From: Verrucomicrobiales bacterium
GTDB taxonomy: Bacteria > Verrucomicrobiota > Verrucomicrobiia > Verrucomicrobiales > DEV007
Assembly (NCBI GenBank): GCA_013911195.1
Contig: JACETS010000002.1
Location: 1-38,001, forward strand
Direction: 5' to 3'
DNA length: 38,001 nt
The position numbers and the translations under genes are program-made. This document shows, in pieces, positions 23,072-31,680 of the stretch; positions within the stretch are counted from its first letter, which is position 1; each line of letters starts with the position of its first letter. The notes below the pieces were generated by a model, which worked only from the letters and a program-made list of their open reading frames with translations, ran no database searches and was not told the origin of the DNA.

Positions 23072-24847
23072 ATGCCTAATAAGAAAACCGCTAAGAAAAA
23101 AGGGACCACTGCGAAGAAAGCGGTCACAAAGAAAACTGCAAAAACTAAAAAGCCCAAGTATAAACCTCGTCAGTTTTCCTCTCAAGTTGTTGATGGGGAT
23201 GATCGGGCTCCAAGTAGATCAATGCTTTATGCAGTCGGCTTTCGAAAAGACGATTTTACGCGTTCCCAGGTCGGTATAGCATCCACCTGGGCTGACGTAA
23301 CGCCATGTAATATGCATATTGATAAATTGGCGCGAGAAGCAGAGAAAGGAGTAAACTCAACTGGTGGTAAAGGAGTAATATTTAATACCATTACTATGTC
23401 AGATGGGATTTCGATGGGCACTGAGGGAATGAAATTATCATTAATCTCCAGAGAGGTTATAGCTGATTCTATTGAGACCGTGTGTGTGGGCATGGGCTAT
23501 GATGGTGTTGTTATGGTTGGTGGGTGTGATAAAAATATGCCCGGGTGCATGATTGCAGCTGCAAGAATGGACAGACCTGCGGTCTTTGTATATGGAGGAA
23601 CCATAAGGCCTGGTGACCATAGGGGAAATGATGTAGATATTGTTTCTGTTTTTGAAGCAGTTGGTAAGAGAGCTGCCGGTGAGATTAATAGTCTTCAACT
23701 AGAAGCCATAGAGGAATGCGCCATTCCTGGGGCAGGATCTTGTGGAGGAATGTATACGGCTAATACTATGGCTAGTGCGATTGAGGCTATGGGTATGAGC
23801 TTGCCTAATAGTTCTTCTCAAATGGCAGTGCACTCTGACAAGATGCGCGACGCAATGGATGCAGGTGCAGCTGTAAATTACCTACTAGAAAAAGGGATCA
23901 GACCTTCTGATATAATGACTAAGGAAGCTTTCGAAAATGCTATAATAATGGTCATAGTATTGGGAGGTTCAACTAATGCAGTGTTGCACCTTTTGGCTAT
24001 GGCTCACGCTGCAAATATTCCATTAAACATTGATGATTTTACAAGATTGGGAGAAAAAACTCCAGTGCTTGCAGATTTAAAGCCTAGTGGCAAAAACGTA
24101 ATGGAAAAACTTGTTCATATTGGAGGTACTGTTCCTTTAATGAGAACCCTTGTTAAAGAAGGGATTATGCATGGGGATTGCCTGACAGTTACCGGAAAAA
24201 CTCTGAAGCAAAATGTTAATCGTTCAGATCTTAGGTATCCTGCAGGACAGGACATTATATACCCGCTAAATGATCCCGTTAAGAAATCGAGTCACTTAGT
24301 AATTTTAAGAGGTAATATTGCTCCAGAAGGAGCGGTTGCTAAAATTAGTGGTAAAGAAGGAGAAAGCTTTACAGGAAAGGCTCGTGTTTTCGACTCTGAA
24401 GATGATGCTCAGAAAGCAATACTTGCTGGTAAGATTGTTGCTGGTGACGTGGTCGTTATAAGGTATGAAGGACCAAAGGGTGGACCTGGAATGCGTGAAA
24501 TGCTTGGACCAACATCAGCAATTATGGGCAGGGGACTCGGCAAGGATGTTGCTTTGATTACTGATGGTAGATTTAGTGGTGGAACGCATGGATTTGTAGT
24601 TGGTCACATTACTCCTGAGGCGTTTAATGGAGGACCAATAGCCCTTTTAAAAGATGGAGATCAAATCACTATTGATGCTTCAAAAAGCGTTGTTGAGGCT
24701 GATGTAAGTGATGCTGAATTGAAAAAAAGAGCAAAAGATTGGGAAAAACCTTCTCCTCGATACACGAGAGGAGTTTTGGCCAAATATGCCTCTACCGTTT
24801 CATCAGCTTCAGAGGGAGCCGTTACTGACAAGGAGCTAGAACTTTAG
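23072..24847 (+). CDS. ilvD: Dihydroxy-acid dehydratase with Lys-rich N-terminal tail
   Basis: IlvD dehydrates dihydroxy acids to 2-keto acids in isoleucine and valine synthesis, using an Fe-S cluster and Mg. The core begins near residue 35 (RQFSSQVVDGDDRAPSRSML). Cluster cysteines lie in ASTWADVTPCNMHID, GGCDKNMPGCMIAAARM and PGAGSCGGMYTANTMASAIE; GGSTNAVLHLLAMA, GPKGGPGMREML and GRFSGGTHGFVVGHI complete the signature. The first 33 residues form an unusual tail with 14 lysines and no acidic residue, resembling histone H1 C-terminal repeats. No in-frame start lies between the ATG and the conserved N-terminal motif, so the tail should be translated. Total length is 591 against about 555-570 for typical enzymes. 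Convergent with the next gene, only 5 bp apart. Confidence 0.95.
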   Translation: MPNKKTAKKKGTTAKKAVTKKTAKTKKPKYKPRQFSSQVVDGDDRAPSRSMLYAVGFRKDDFTRSQVGIASTWADVTPCNMHIDKLAREAEKGVNSTGGKGVIFNTITMSDGISMGTEGMKLSLISREVIADSIETVCVGMGYDGVVMVGGCDKNMPGCMIAAARMDRPAVFVYGGTIRPGDHRGNDVDIVSVFEAVGKRAAGEINSLQLEAIEECAIPGAGSCGGMYTANTMASAIEAMGMSLPNSSSQMAVHSDKMRDAMDAGAAVNYLLEKGIRPSDIMTKEAFENAIIMVIVLGGSTNAVLHLLAMAHAANIPLNIDDFTRLGEKTPVLADLKPSGKNVMEKLVHIGGTVPLMRTLVKEGIMHGDCLTVTGKTLKQNVNRSDLRYPAGQDIIYPLNDPVKKSSHLVILRGNIAPEGAVAKISGKEGESFTGKARVFDSEDDAQKAILAGKIVAGDVVVIRYEGPKGGPGMREMLGPTSAIMGRGLGKDVALITDGRFSGGTHGFVVGHITPEAFNGGPIALLKDGDQITIDASKSVVEADVSDAELKKRAKDWEKPSPRYTRGVLAKYASTVSSASEGAVTDKELEL

Positions 24848-24852
24848 TCCTA

Positions 24853-26091
24853 CTATTGCTTCCATTTGAATTTGGAAATACCCTTAAGTTCACGAACAAA
24901 TATTTCATCTCCACAAAGGGCAAGGTGAGCCCACGTCGATTGATCTGAAACTTTTTTAGTATCTATTATCTTAAACTCCTTTGGAGTTAGGGAGAAAATC
25001 AATAATTCTCCATCTGCCTTTAATGCTAATACAGAATCTCCTTTGGCAACAAGAGAGGCGTAATCACTATGTTTTTTCTCAGAACTCCACATGACCTTAC
25101 CTGAATTTGCTTCGAAACAGTGAAACCTCTTATCCCTTCCATGCATGTAAACATATCCTTTGTGGCTGATTGGCGAAGACATATAGCCCTCAGTTTTATT
25201 GGTCCAAGTTTTGGAAACCTCTAGGCCTTTGGGCTTTGTAGATACCGTGAAAAGAAAACTGCCTCCTCCGTAACTACTTGTAAATAATGAATCTCCTATG
25301 ACCGTTGGGGTTAAAATATTCATTCCTCTAAAAGCTTTGACTTTGTAGCGCCACAGTACTTTTCCTGTTTCTAAGTCAAGACCTGCAATCTCTTCTCTAG
25401 TCTGAGTGAGTAGTTGATTTTTGCCTCCAACTTCTGCAATTATTGGAGAGGAAAAGGCACTGCCTGACATTGCTCTGTCATCTTTCATTGCTCCCCATAC
25501 CTTTTTGCCGTCAGAGCATTTAAGTTTGACCACCTGAGCTCCAGCCTGAATGTAGAGATGATCACCCAAAATTACCGGTGAGGATACAAAACCAAAAGTT
25601 GGAACCGTTGATTTTTCAGTTTTAACAAAATCTATTTTCCATTTTTCTTTACCTGTTTGAGCGTCTAATGCAACGAGGACATCCCTGATTCCACCAACAT
25701 ATAAAGTGCCATTATCATAAACTGGGGTAGATCGCACCCAACTTCCATTTTTTCTGGCAAAGAATGGAACTTTCATGGCTCCCTCCCAGGAAGTTTCCCA
25801 GAGTTGTTTGCCCGTTTTTCTGTCGAACGCTCTGGTGATCTCGTACGTCTTGTCTTTGGTTTCTACTGTAAATACTTTATCTGCAGTTATTATCGGACTC
25901 GAATAGCCCTCGGCTAGAGGTTTATTCCAAACCTTTTCGATACCTTTCAAATTTTTAGGCCACTCAAATGACTGATCTTCTATGATACCGTTTCTATTTG
26001 GACCTCTCCATTGTTCCCAAGTGGGGGAATTCGCCAAAATAGATTGGATTGAGATAATTCCAAGGGTAAGGAGAGCTAATTTTGTTTTCAT
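24853..26091 (-). CDS. Secreted PQQ-like beta-propeller protein
   Basis: A 412-residue exported protein. The start chosen gives a clean signal peptide (MKTKLALLTLGIISIQSILA, cut before NSP); a TTG at 26115 would add eight residues ahead of it. The mature protein begins with WEQWRGPNRNGI, the standard opening of the planctomycete/verrucomicrobial PQQ-like (quinoprotein-type) propeller family, and continues with repeated blades such as RAFDRKTGKQLWETSWEG, VALDAQTGKEKWKIDF, LDLETGKVLWRYKV and FEANSGKVMWSSEKKH. No cofactor-binding or catalytic residues can be identified with confidence; a binding or scaffold role in the periplasm is as likely as dehydrogenase activity. It follows the HEAT/TPR gene by about 50 bp on the same strand. 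Confidence 0.9.
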   Translation of the reverse strand: MKTKLALLTLGIISIQSILANSPTWEQWRGPNRNGIIEDQSFEWPKNLKGIEKVWNKPLAEGYSSPIITADKVFTVETKDKTYEITRAFDRKTGKQLWETSWEGAMKVPFFARKNGSWVRSTPVYDNGTLYVGGIRDVLVALDAQTGKEKWKIDFVKTEKSTVPTFGFVSSPVILGDHLYIQAGAQVVKLKCSDGKKVWGAMKDDRAMSGSAFSSPIIAEVGGKNQLLTQTREEIAGLDLETGKVLWRYKVKAFRGMNILTPTVIGDSLFTSSYGGGSFLFTVSTKPKGLEVSKTWTNKTEGYMSSPISHKGYVYMHGRDKRFHCFEANSGKVMWSSEKKHSDYASLVAKGDSVLALKADGELLIFSLTPKEFKIIDTKKVSDQSTWAHLALCGDEIFVRELKGISKFKWKQ

Positions 26092-26140
26092 ATTGAAATA
26101 AACGGAATAACCCAAAACTCAGATCTACAATTTATTGAAA

Positions 26141-28819
26141 TTATCGATCAGTGGGTTTTCCCGTCTTAAATCTCTCGAGTTGGCGTTTTACTTGTTTATC
26201 ACCATCTAGCAATTCAACCGCTTTTTTTGATATTTCTATGGCCTTTGTGCGATCACCTAACTGAAAATAAACTTCGGCTAATGTATCAAGAAATGCTCCG
26301 TTATCTGGGTCTATACTGACGGCCTTGTTGGCATGAGCCAGTGCTTCATCCAAATTTTTTGCACATCTGGATAATAACCAAGCATGATTATTATTGTGCT
26401 GACCGTGATCAGGGAAACGATTTACAGTTGATTTTGAAATCGAATAGGTGGTTTGAAATAATTTGTCTGCACCCTCTGAATTCCCACCGTCAACCAACAA
26501 TTGATATATGTCCTCTAGCATTGAGCTGTCAGATGGATTGATTTTTTGTAGTTCTTCAAGTCTTCTTTCTGCATCCTTTATTCTGCCATCTGATATTTCT
26601 ATTTTTGTTTTAGTTATTTCTAGATCCACTAAGTAACTTAATGATCTTCTGGGCGATAAAACACTGTTTGCATTAACGGGTCTCATTTTGGAAAGCATGT
26701 AAAATTCCAAAGATTTAGAATACTGTTTAAGATCTTTTGAGTTTATGCTTTGATCAAAGTATCGGCGGCGAAGCGCTTCAGGATGAACGCTTTCTCTTGG
26801 AGAAGCAATGCCTAGTATTATATTATCTTGAATGCGTGCTAATGCATCATCCTCATTTTGCCACATTGTAGTTGCCAGATGGTGGCGTTTAGTTAGTTCA
26901 CCTGTTGATATTAAAGAAGCGATTTTTTTTAGTTTTTGACCTTCTTCTTTTTGGCCAATTGCCTCCATAGCAACTCCTTTGAGGTATAATGGAATGGGAT
27001 CTGATTTTTTGCTTTCACATGCCTTGTCATATTGTATGACTGCTTTTTCTGGCATGCCTGCTTTCATTAGAACGTCACCATACTTCATGAAGTGATATCC
27101 TACTGCCTCGCCACCAATAAGTTCTAGCCATAGTTTAGTTGCATCGACAGTTAATTCCCATTTTTCATGTAAACGTGCTAAGTCTCTGGCCCCTCTGATG
27201 AGTTCTTTTTTCATGGCCAAATTCTTTTCATCCTTAGCGAATGAAAAAAAAGATTTGATGCATTGATCTGCAAGGTTTATCTGATTTTCATTTTGATTTT
27301 CAAGATCAAATAAAGACTCCATCCTAGAGAGTTTTTGTTCTGAACTCTCATTTGGATATTCCGATGTTATAAATTTCCAACAGGTTCTACCAAGCCATGA
27401 GTACTCAGCTCGTAGTTGAAAATAACCTTCAACTATTTCTTCTGGAGGCTCTCTTTTCATAGCTTCCAGCGCATGTCTTTTTGCTAGTTTATTTAAGCCT
27501 ATCATTCTTTCCCACTGAATTAGTTGGATTAGACTGTTATTTTTACGGATAAGTATTTCTTTTATTTTCTCCAATATTCTTTCAGCTTCATCAATTTGAC
27601 CTGTGATGTAGCAGGCACTAGCTAATTGACCTACAGGGAATAATGATTCTTGTAATTCACCTTCATTTTTCGCCTTAAATGAACTTTCGTAATTCTGAAG
27701 CCATTTAGAATAAGGTCCTTTCTTCTTTTGAATTCCTATTGAATTAAATGCTTCGTCAAAATTATACCTCCAAAGTTCCATATCAAAAATTTCCTTTCCT
27801 TTCACCTTCTTAGTTAAACTAAAGGCTGCGATTGCTTCACCATTTATTACTAAAGCATTGATGCATCTTCCAAGCTCATCTTTCATTGCCATAGCATATT
27901 CTTCAATGCTGCTTTTAATTCTATTAAATCTTTCCATGTCGCCTGAAAGTCTGGCTGCTGCAGCGGAAAATCCTAGGGAATCAATAGTTTTTCTAGTAGG
28001 GTCAACAAATGAATTTGCATAAGAGATTAAATCTCCACCAGCTGATAGAGAATGACGTGCTCTGGTTTTGTCTCCTAATTGTTCAAAAATAGTTGCCGCT
28101 TCCTGATAGTCTCCTTTTGCTCTTAGCATCCATGCGAGTATTTCTGCATCAAGGTTAGAATTTTTAGCAGCGATTCTTTTTTTACTAATTGCAGATTCGA
28201 TTTGGTTTGTTTCGACTAGGAAACTTGCATAATTTCGCATCCCATTATGATCCAGTGCAGCAACTTCTAAGAGTTGTCCAGCTTCATCAATTTTATTTTC
28301 TAATATGAGAGAAGGTACTTGCTCAGAGATATTTCTACTAACAATTTGAGCGACCATTTTTCTTATTCCTATGTCGTTCTCTCTTTTTATCAGTTTCATT
28401 AAAAGTTCAGTCTTTCCGAGTTCAGCCATTTTGATGATAGCGGCTTCTTTTTTTACTCCGACCCCTGAACGATAATCATTAATTAACTTCGCGATGTCCT
28501 CTGGAGTATCCGGGTAAAGACCTAGTTCAAATTCTTCTAAAATCTTGGTGCCTCTGTAGCGCAATTCTGGACCTCCATTTTTTAGCGCATCTCTAAGTAA
28601 GGGCTCAGCGCTTTTACCAAATTTCCATAATTTCTGAGTTGCTGATTCTCTAATTTTAAAATTATCAGAACCGATTTTTTTGATGGTTTCTAGTATTTCC
28701 TTTTTTTGCGATTCTGGTGTCTCATTATCAGATTCCTCTGCTGATACCTTGATGAATGTAAATGCAACCAACAATGCAGTTGTTATGGATAATGATTTTT
28801 TGGGCTGCAATAAGGCCAT
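26141..28819 (-). CDS. Large secreted HEAT/TPR-repeat protein
   Basis: An 892-residue protein with an N-terminal signal peptide (hydrophobic SITTALLVAFTFIKVSA after a Lys pair, residues 9-27). Residues about 40-130 look like HEAT-type helical repeats (RESATQKLWKFGKSAEPLLR, LRYRGTKILEEFE). The rest is mainly TPR-type repeats, clear in AAKNSNLDAEILAWMLRAKG, PEKAVIQYDKACESK and the C-terminal NNHAWLLSRCAKNLDEALAH with GAFLDTLAEVYFQLGDRTKA. This two-part build is common in PVC exported proteins of unknown function. No enzymatic motif was recognised. It lies directly upstream of the propeller gene, so both are probably made together and exported; they may form an envelope complex. Confidence 0.85.
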   Translation of the reverse strand: MALLQPKKSLSITTALLVAFTFIKVSAEESDNETPESQKKEILETIKKIGSDNFKIRESATQKLWKFGKSAEPLLRDALKNGGPELRYRGTKILEEFELGLYPDTPEDIAKLINDYRSGVGVKKEAAIIKMAELGKTELLMKLIKRENDIGIRKMVAQIVSRNISEQVPSLILENKIDEAGQLLEVAALDHNGMRNYASFLVETNQIESAISKKRIAAKNSNLDAEILAWMLRAKGDYQEAATIFEQLGDKTRARHSLSAGGDLISYANSFVDPTRKTIDSLGFSAAAARLSGDMERFNRIKSSIEEYAMAMKDELGRCINALVINGEAIAAFSLTKKVKGKEIFDMELWRYNFDEAFNSIGIQKKKGPYSKWLQNYESSFKAKNEGELQESLFPVGQLASACYITGQIDEAERILEKIKEILIRKNNSLIQLIQWERMIGLNKLAKRHALEAMKREPPEEIVEGYFQLRAEYSWLGRTCWKFITSEYPNESSEQKLSRMESLFDLENQNENQINLADQCIKSFFSFAKDEKNLAMKKELIRGARDLARLHEKWELTVDATKLWLELIGGEAVGYHFMKYGDVLMKAGMPEKAVIQYDKACESKKSDPIPLYLKGVAMEAIGQKEEGQKLKKIASLISTGELTKRHHLATTMWQNEDDALARIQDNIILGIASPRESVHPEALRRRYFDQSINSKDLKQYSKSLEFYMLSKMRPVNANSVLSPRRSLSYLVDLEITKTKIEISDGRIKDAERRLEELQKINPSDSSMLEDIYQLLVDGGNSEGADKLFQTTYSISKSTVNRFPDHGQHNNNHAWLLSRCAKNLDEALAHANKAVSIDPDNGAFLDTLAEVYFQLGDRTKAIEISKKAVELLDGDKQVKRQLERFKTGKPTDR

Positions 28820-28911
28820 GCTTCTATATATAATTGCTAAATACAGGGAATGAAAACCTCAAAATTTCATGTGTAAGCCTATAAATTGTTTCAATCAATT
28901 GTTTTTCGGTT

Positions 28912-28939
28912 TTGACTAGCTCGTTGACTTAGCTATTCT
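28912..28939 (+). promoter_or_regulatory. Candidate sigma70-type promoter for ompH
   Basis: TTGACT (28912-28917) and TATTCT (28934-28939) form a -35/-10 pair with a 16-base spacer. Transcription would begin near 28946, downstream of the first ATG at 28941, which would favour the in-frame ATG at 28959 as the real start. The second hexamer matches only four of six consensus positions. Confidence 0.35.
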
Positions 28940-28940
28940 A

Positions 28941-29528
28941 ATGATGCATATCCAAATTATGACTAAGTTTATTGTTTTTCTTTCAACATTAATTTGTTTC
29001 AATTTATCCGCACTTTCAGAAGAATTAAAAGTGGGAATTGTTGATATGACTAGAGTCTTTGGTGAGTATTATAAGACCAAAGAAGTTGAGAAAGAAATCG
29101 AGAAGAAGAAGGAAATTGCCAGAAGTGAGGTCAATGAGAGGGATGGAGAATTAAAAGAAAAGATGAATGAGTTAAAGGCTCTAGAGAAAGAAATTACGGA
29201 TCCAGTTAGCAGTAGGGAGGTTAGAGCAAATGCACAGAAAAAGGCTCAAAAAGTGACTGAAGAGGCAAGAGCAATGCGTGATGAAGTTTTGGGATTTGCG
29301 AGAAAGAGAGAGATGCAATTATTAGAAATGTCGAAAAGAAAACGTGAAGTTATTCTAGAGGAAATTCAGAGCGTAGTGAAATCACACTCGACCGCTGAAG
29401 GTTATGATCTTGTTTTTGATAAATCCTCAAAGAGCACTAGAGGAATTAGTTTTCTTCTTTATTCCAAAGATGCCAATGATTTTAGTTCAAAAATGATCAC
29501 TCGCCTCAATGACAAAAGCTCCGAGTGA
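28941..29528 (+). CDS. OmpH/Skp-family periplasmic chaperone
   Basis: Skp/OmpH proteins form jellyfish-shaped trimers that hold unfolded outer-membrane proteins in the periplasm. A signal peptide is seen (MTKFIVFLSTLICFNLSALS), followed by the family opening ELKVGIVDMTRVFGEYYKTK. A long charged coiled coil spans about residues 50-150, and the fold closes with a second short strand region (GYDLVFDKSSKSTRGISFLL). The total of 195 residues is slightly longer than Escherichia coli Skp. The ATG at 28959 gives a more typical signal peptide than 28941 and fits the proposed promoter. The gene lies apart from bamA and lpxD, its usual neighbours elsewhere. A strong hairpin overlaps its stop codon. Confidence 0.88.
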   Translation: MMHIQIMTKFIVFLSTLICFNLSALSEELKVGIVDMTRVFGEYYKTKEVEKEIEKKKEIARSEVNERDGELKEKMNELKALEKEITDPVSSREVRANAQKKAQKVTEEARAMRDEVLGFARKREMQLLEMSKRKREVILEEIQSVVKSHSTAEGYDLVFDKSSKSTRGISFLLYSKDANDFSSKMITRLNDKSSE

Positions 29529-29567
29529 TTTATCGATATTTTGTATCGATAATTTGAATCACTTTTT
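29524..29567 (+). terminator. Rho-independent terminator overlapping the ompH stop codon
   Basis: AGTGATT (29524-29530) pairs with AATCACT (29557-29563), and inside it TATCGATA (29531-29538) pairs with its copy at 29544-29551 around a TTTTG loop, with a five-base bulge on the 3' side. T's at 29563-29567 follow the stem. The 5' arm includes the TGA stop codon of ompH. It should end ompH transcription before scpB. Confidence 0.65.
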
Positions 29568-29602
29568 CAAGATATTATTAATGCCGCCCCAAATAATTAG
29601 AA

Positions 29603-30277
29603 ATGAATCTTAATAAAATTGTTGAGGCGTTACTTTTTGCCTCTCGAGAACCGGTTGATTCCAAAAAAATTGCAAAAATAATTCGTAAGGTCTCCAAGAG
29701 GGAGGAAGCGGAACAGGAAATGTGTTCTGTAAAATATACAGAAATTGATGAGGTAATTGAGAAGTTAAATAAGGGATACGATAGAAAAAAATCTCCCTAC
29801 CTAATACAAGAAAGATCAACAGGTTGGAGGATTTATACTAGAATTGAATATGCTTCATACATTAGAGAATTATTTCCAGACCAAAAACCAACAAGATTAA
29901 GTGCTCCAGCTTTGGAAACTTTAGCGATTGTTGCGTACAGGCAACCAATCACTAAAGCCGCCATTGAGGCAGTTAGGGGGGTCAACGTTGATGGAGTTTT
30001 ACAATCCCTGATAGAAAGAGGATTAGTTAGTATTGCAGGAAGGTCGGATTTGCCTGGCAAGCCATTTTTATATGAAACTTCGCGCAATTTTCTTGAACAT
30101 TTTGGAATTAAAAATGTAGAAGATTTGCCAAATTCGGCGGAGCTTAGAAGTGTTGATCTGCCTCAACCGGAATCGGAAAAAGAGAATGATGAACAGCTTT
30201 CTCTTTCTGAAGTAGCTAAAGATTCACAAAATGAATCTGAGCCTACTGAAAATGAGGATGAAAAAGAATCTGAATGA
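29603..30277 (+). CDS. scpB: Segregation and condensation protein B
   Basis: ScpB is the winged-helix kleisin-associated subunit of the SMC-ScpA-ScpB condensin complex that compacts and separates chromosomes. The N terminus NLNKIVEALLFASREPVDSK and the central LSAPALETLAIVAYRQPITK plus VNVDGVLQSLIERGLVSIAG are family signatures; the two winged-helix domains cover about residues 1-180. The last 40 residues form an acidic Ser/Glu/Asn-rich tail, a common but variable ScpB feature. The length is 224. scpA is not adjacent, unlike in many bacteria. Located between a terminator and pheA; no Shine-Dalgarno sequence is visible. Confidence 0.93.
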   Translation: MNLNKIVEALLFASREPVDSKKIAKIIRKVSKREEAEQEMCSVKYTEIDEVIEKLNKGYDRKKSPYLIQERSTGWRIYTRIEYASYIRELFPDQKPTRLSAPALETLAIVAYRQPITKAAIEAVRGVNVDGVLQSLIERGLVSIAGRSDLPGKPFLYETSRNFLEHFGIKNVEDLPNSAELRSVDLPQPESEKENDEQLSLSEVAKDSQNESEPTENEDEKESE

Positions 30278-30364
30278 TTCTTTTAAATGATAAATAATTA
30301 TAGCTAAAAGGGATAACTGACCGATTGTTAGCGTCATTATTGGAAACTTCAAAAAGGATAATTA

Positions 30365-31432
30365 ATGTCTCTGGACGATATAAGAAAAAAAATCGATACG
30401 CTTGATTCAAAGCTATTAGAGCTTTTAAACGAGCGGGCTGATTTAGTTCATGAGGTAGGAGAAATAAAAAAGAAAGACGGCATCGAGATTTATGCTCCTG
30501 AAAGGGAGGAGAGTTTACTAAAGAGCTTGGTAAAAAAAAGTAAGGGTCGCCTTAGTGAAACTTCCATCAGGGCAATATATCGTGAAATTATGTCTGCAGC
30601 ACTTTCTCTGGAGGAAGACTTGAAGATTGCCTATTTAGGTCCGCAAGGTACATGGACTCACCAGGCAGCTATCAGTAAATTTGGCCACAGTGTTGAATAT
30701 TCGCCACAAGAAAGTTTAGCCGGGGTTTTTGATTGTGTAGCTAGAAAAAAAGCTGATTATGGTGTTGTACCAATTGAGAATTCTACTGAAGGAGCTGTTA
30801 ATCATACCTTAGATATGTTTGCAGATTCTCCTCTTAGAATATGTGCTCAAATTCTTTTGCCTATCGAAAATGCTCTGATGACAAAGATTTCTCGAGAAGA
30901 TATAACTAAATTATATTCTCATCCACAAGTCTTCGGCCAATGCCGTAATTGGATACAAAAGAATTTTCCAAGCGCTGAGCTTGTGGAAGTTTCAAGTACT
31001 ACTAGGGCAGCAGAATTGATTGGAGATCAAAGTGATGCTGCCGCTCTTGGTGGCCGATTGGCCGCAGAATTAAATGATTTAGAAGTTTTAGAAGAAAATA
31101 TTCAGGACAAGGCCACCAATACTACAAGATTTTTGGTTCTGAGCCATAAGATGTGTCCGCCAACTGGTAATGATCGAACTTCTGTAATGTTTTCTGTAAG
31201 GGATAAGGCTGGATCGTTATTCAAAGCTTTAGAGCCCTTCAATGAGTTTCACATAAATATGTCAAAAATAGAAAGTCGCCCCTCTAAGCAGCGGGAGTGG
31301 GAGTATTTTTTCTTTGTTGATATTGCTGGTCATTGTGAAGATCCGAAGCTTTCAGAGGCACTTCATAACTTAGAGGAGCATTGTAACTTTATAAAAGTTC
31401 TCGGAAGTTATCCAGATTCTGAGTCAAAATAG
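30365..31432 (+). CDS. pheA: Bifunctional chorismate mutase / prephenate dehydratase (P-protein)
   Basis: Converts chorismate to prephenate and then phenylpyruvate, committing flux to phenylalanine. Residues 1-85 are an AroQ-type chorismate mutase (LDDIRKKIDTLDSKLLELLN, then a Lys/Glu set through AIYREIMSAAL). Residues 88-265 are prephenate dehydratase (IAYLGPQGTWTHQAAI, YGVVPIENSTEGAVNHTLD, and the catalytic Thr motif NTTRFLVL). The C-terminal ACT domain (DRTSVMFSVRDKAGSLFKAL, then INMSKIESRPSK) carries the ESRP motif linked to phenylalanine feedback inhibition. The 355-residue length is usual. AAGGA lies before the ATG, one of the few recognisable ribosome sites in the window. Confidence 0.96.
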   Translation: MSLDDIRKKIDTLDSKLLELLNERADLVHEVGEIKKKDGIEIYAPEREESLLKSLVKKSKGRLSETSIRAIYREIMSAALSLEEDLKIAYLGPQGTWTHQAAISKFGHSVEYSPQESLAGVFDCVARKKADYGVVPIENSTEGAVNHTLDMFADSPLRICAQILLPIENALMTKISREDITKLYSHPQVFGQCRNWIQKNFPSAELVEVSSTTRAAELIGDQSDAAALGGRLAAELNDLEVLEENIQDKATNTTRFLVLSHKMCPPTGNDRTSVMFSVRDKAGSLFKALEPFNEFHINMSKIESRPSKQREWEYFFFVDIAGHCEDPKLSEALHNLEEHCNFIKVLGSYPDSESK

Positions 31433-31608
31433 GCATTATTATTGCTATATTTAACAATAATTTCCTAAAAAAACGCTAAAACTAGTGTCATTAAGGAAAC
31501 GTTTAATAAATTATTAATTCTTATGCATTCTTACTTGGTTTTTATCAGTTGCTTGGTAGATTATGCGCCCTTTTTACAGGTTTTCTGGGAAGGGTAAAAT
31601 TCCGCTAT

Positions 31609-31642
31609 CTTTCCTTTTTATCCCGAGGGTAATCAAGGAAAG
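31609..31642 (+). promoter_or_regulatory. Stem-loop in the gltB leader
   Basis: CTTTCCTT (31609-31616) and AAGGAAAG (31635-31642) form a perfect 8-bp inverted repeat around an 18-base loop, ending 38 bases before the gltB ATG. No T-run follows, so it does not look like a terminator. It could be an operator or an RNA element in the 5' untranslated region. A separate AT-rich inverted repeat (ATTATTG and CAATAAT, 31438-31461) lies just after pheA and may be a weak terminator. No nitrogen-type sigma54 site was found in this 248-bp spacer. Confidence 0.4.
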
Positions 31643-31680
31643 CTAAAAACCACCTCAATTTAACATCTCCACAACAAATT

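Noticed and set aside
31433..31680. A sigma54 promoter before gltB
   Set aside because: No GG-N10-GC pair with the right spacing was found; TGG and TGC near 31555-31567 are too close together.
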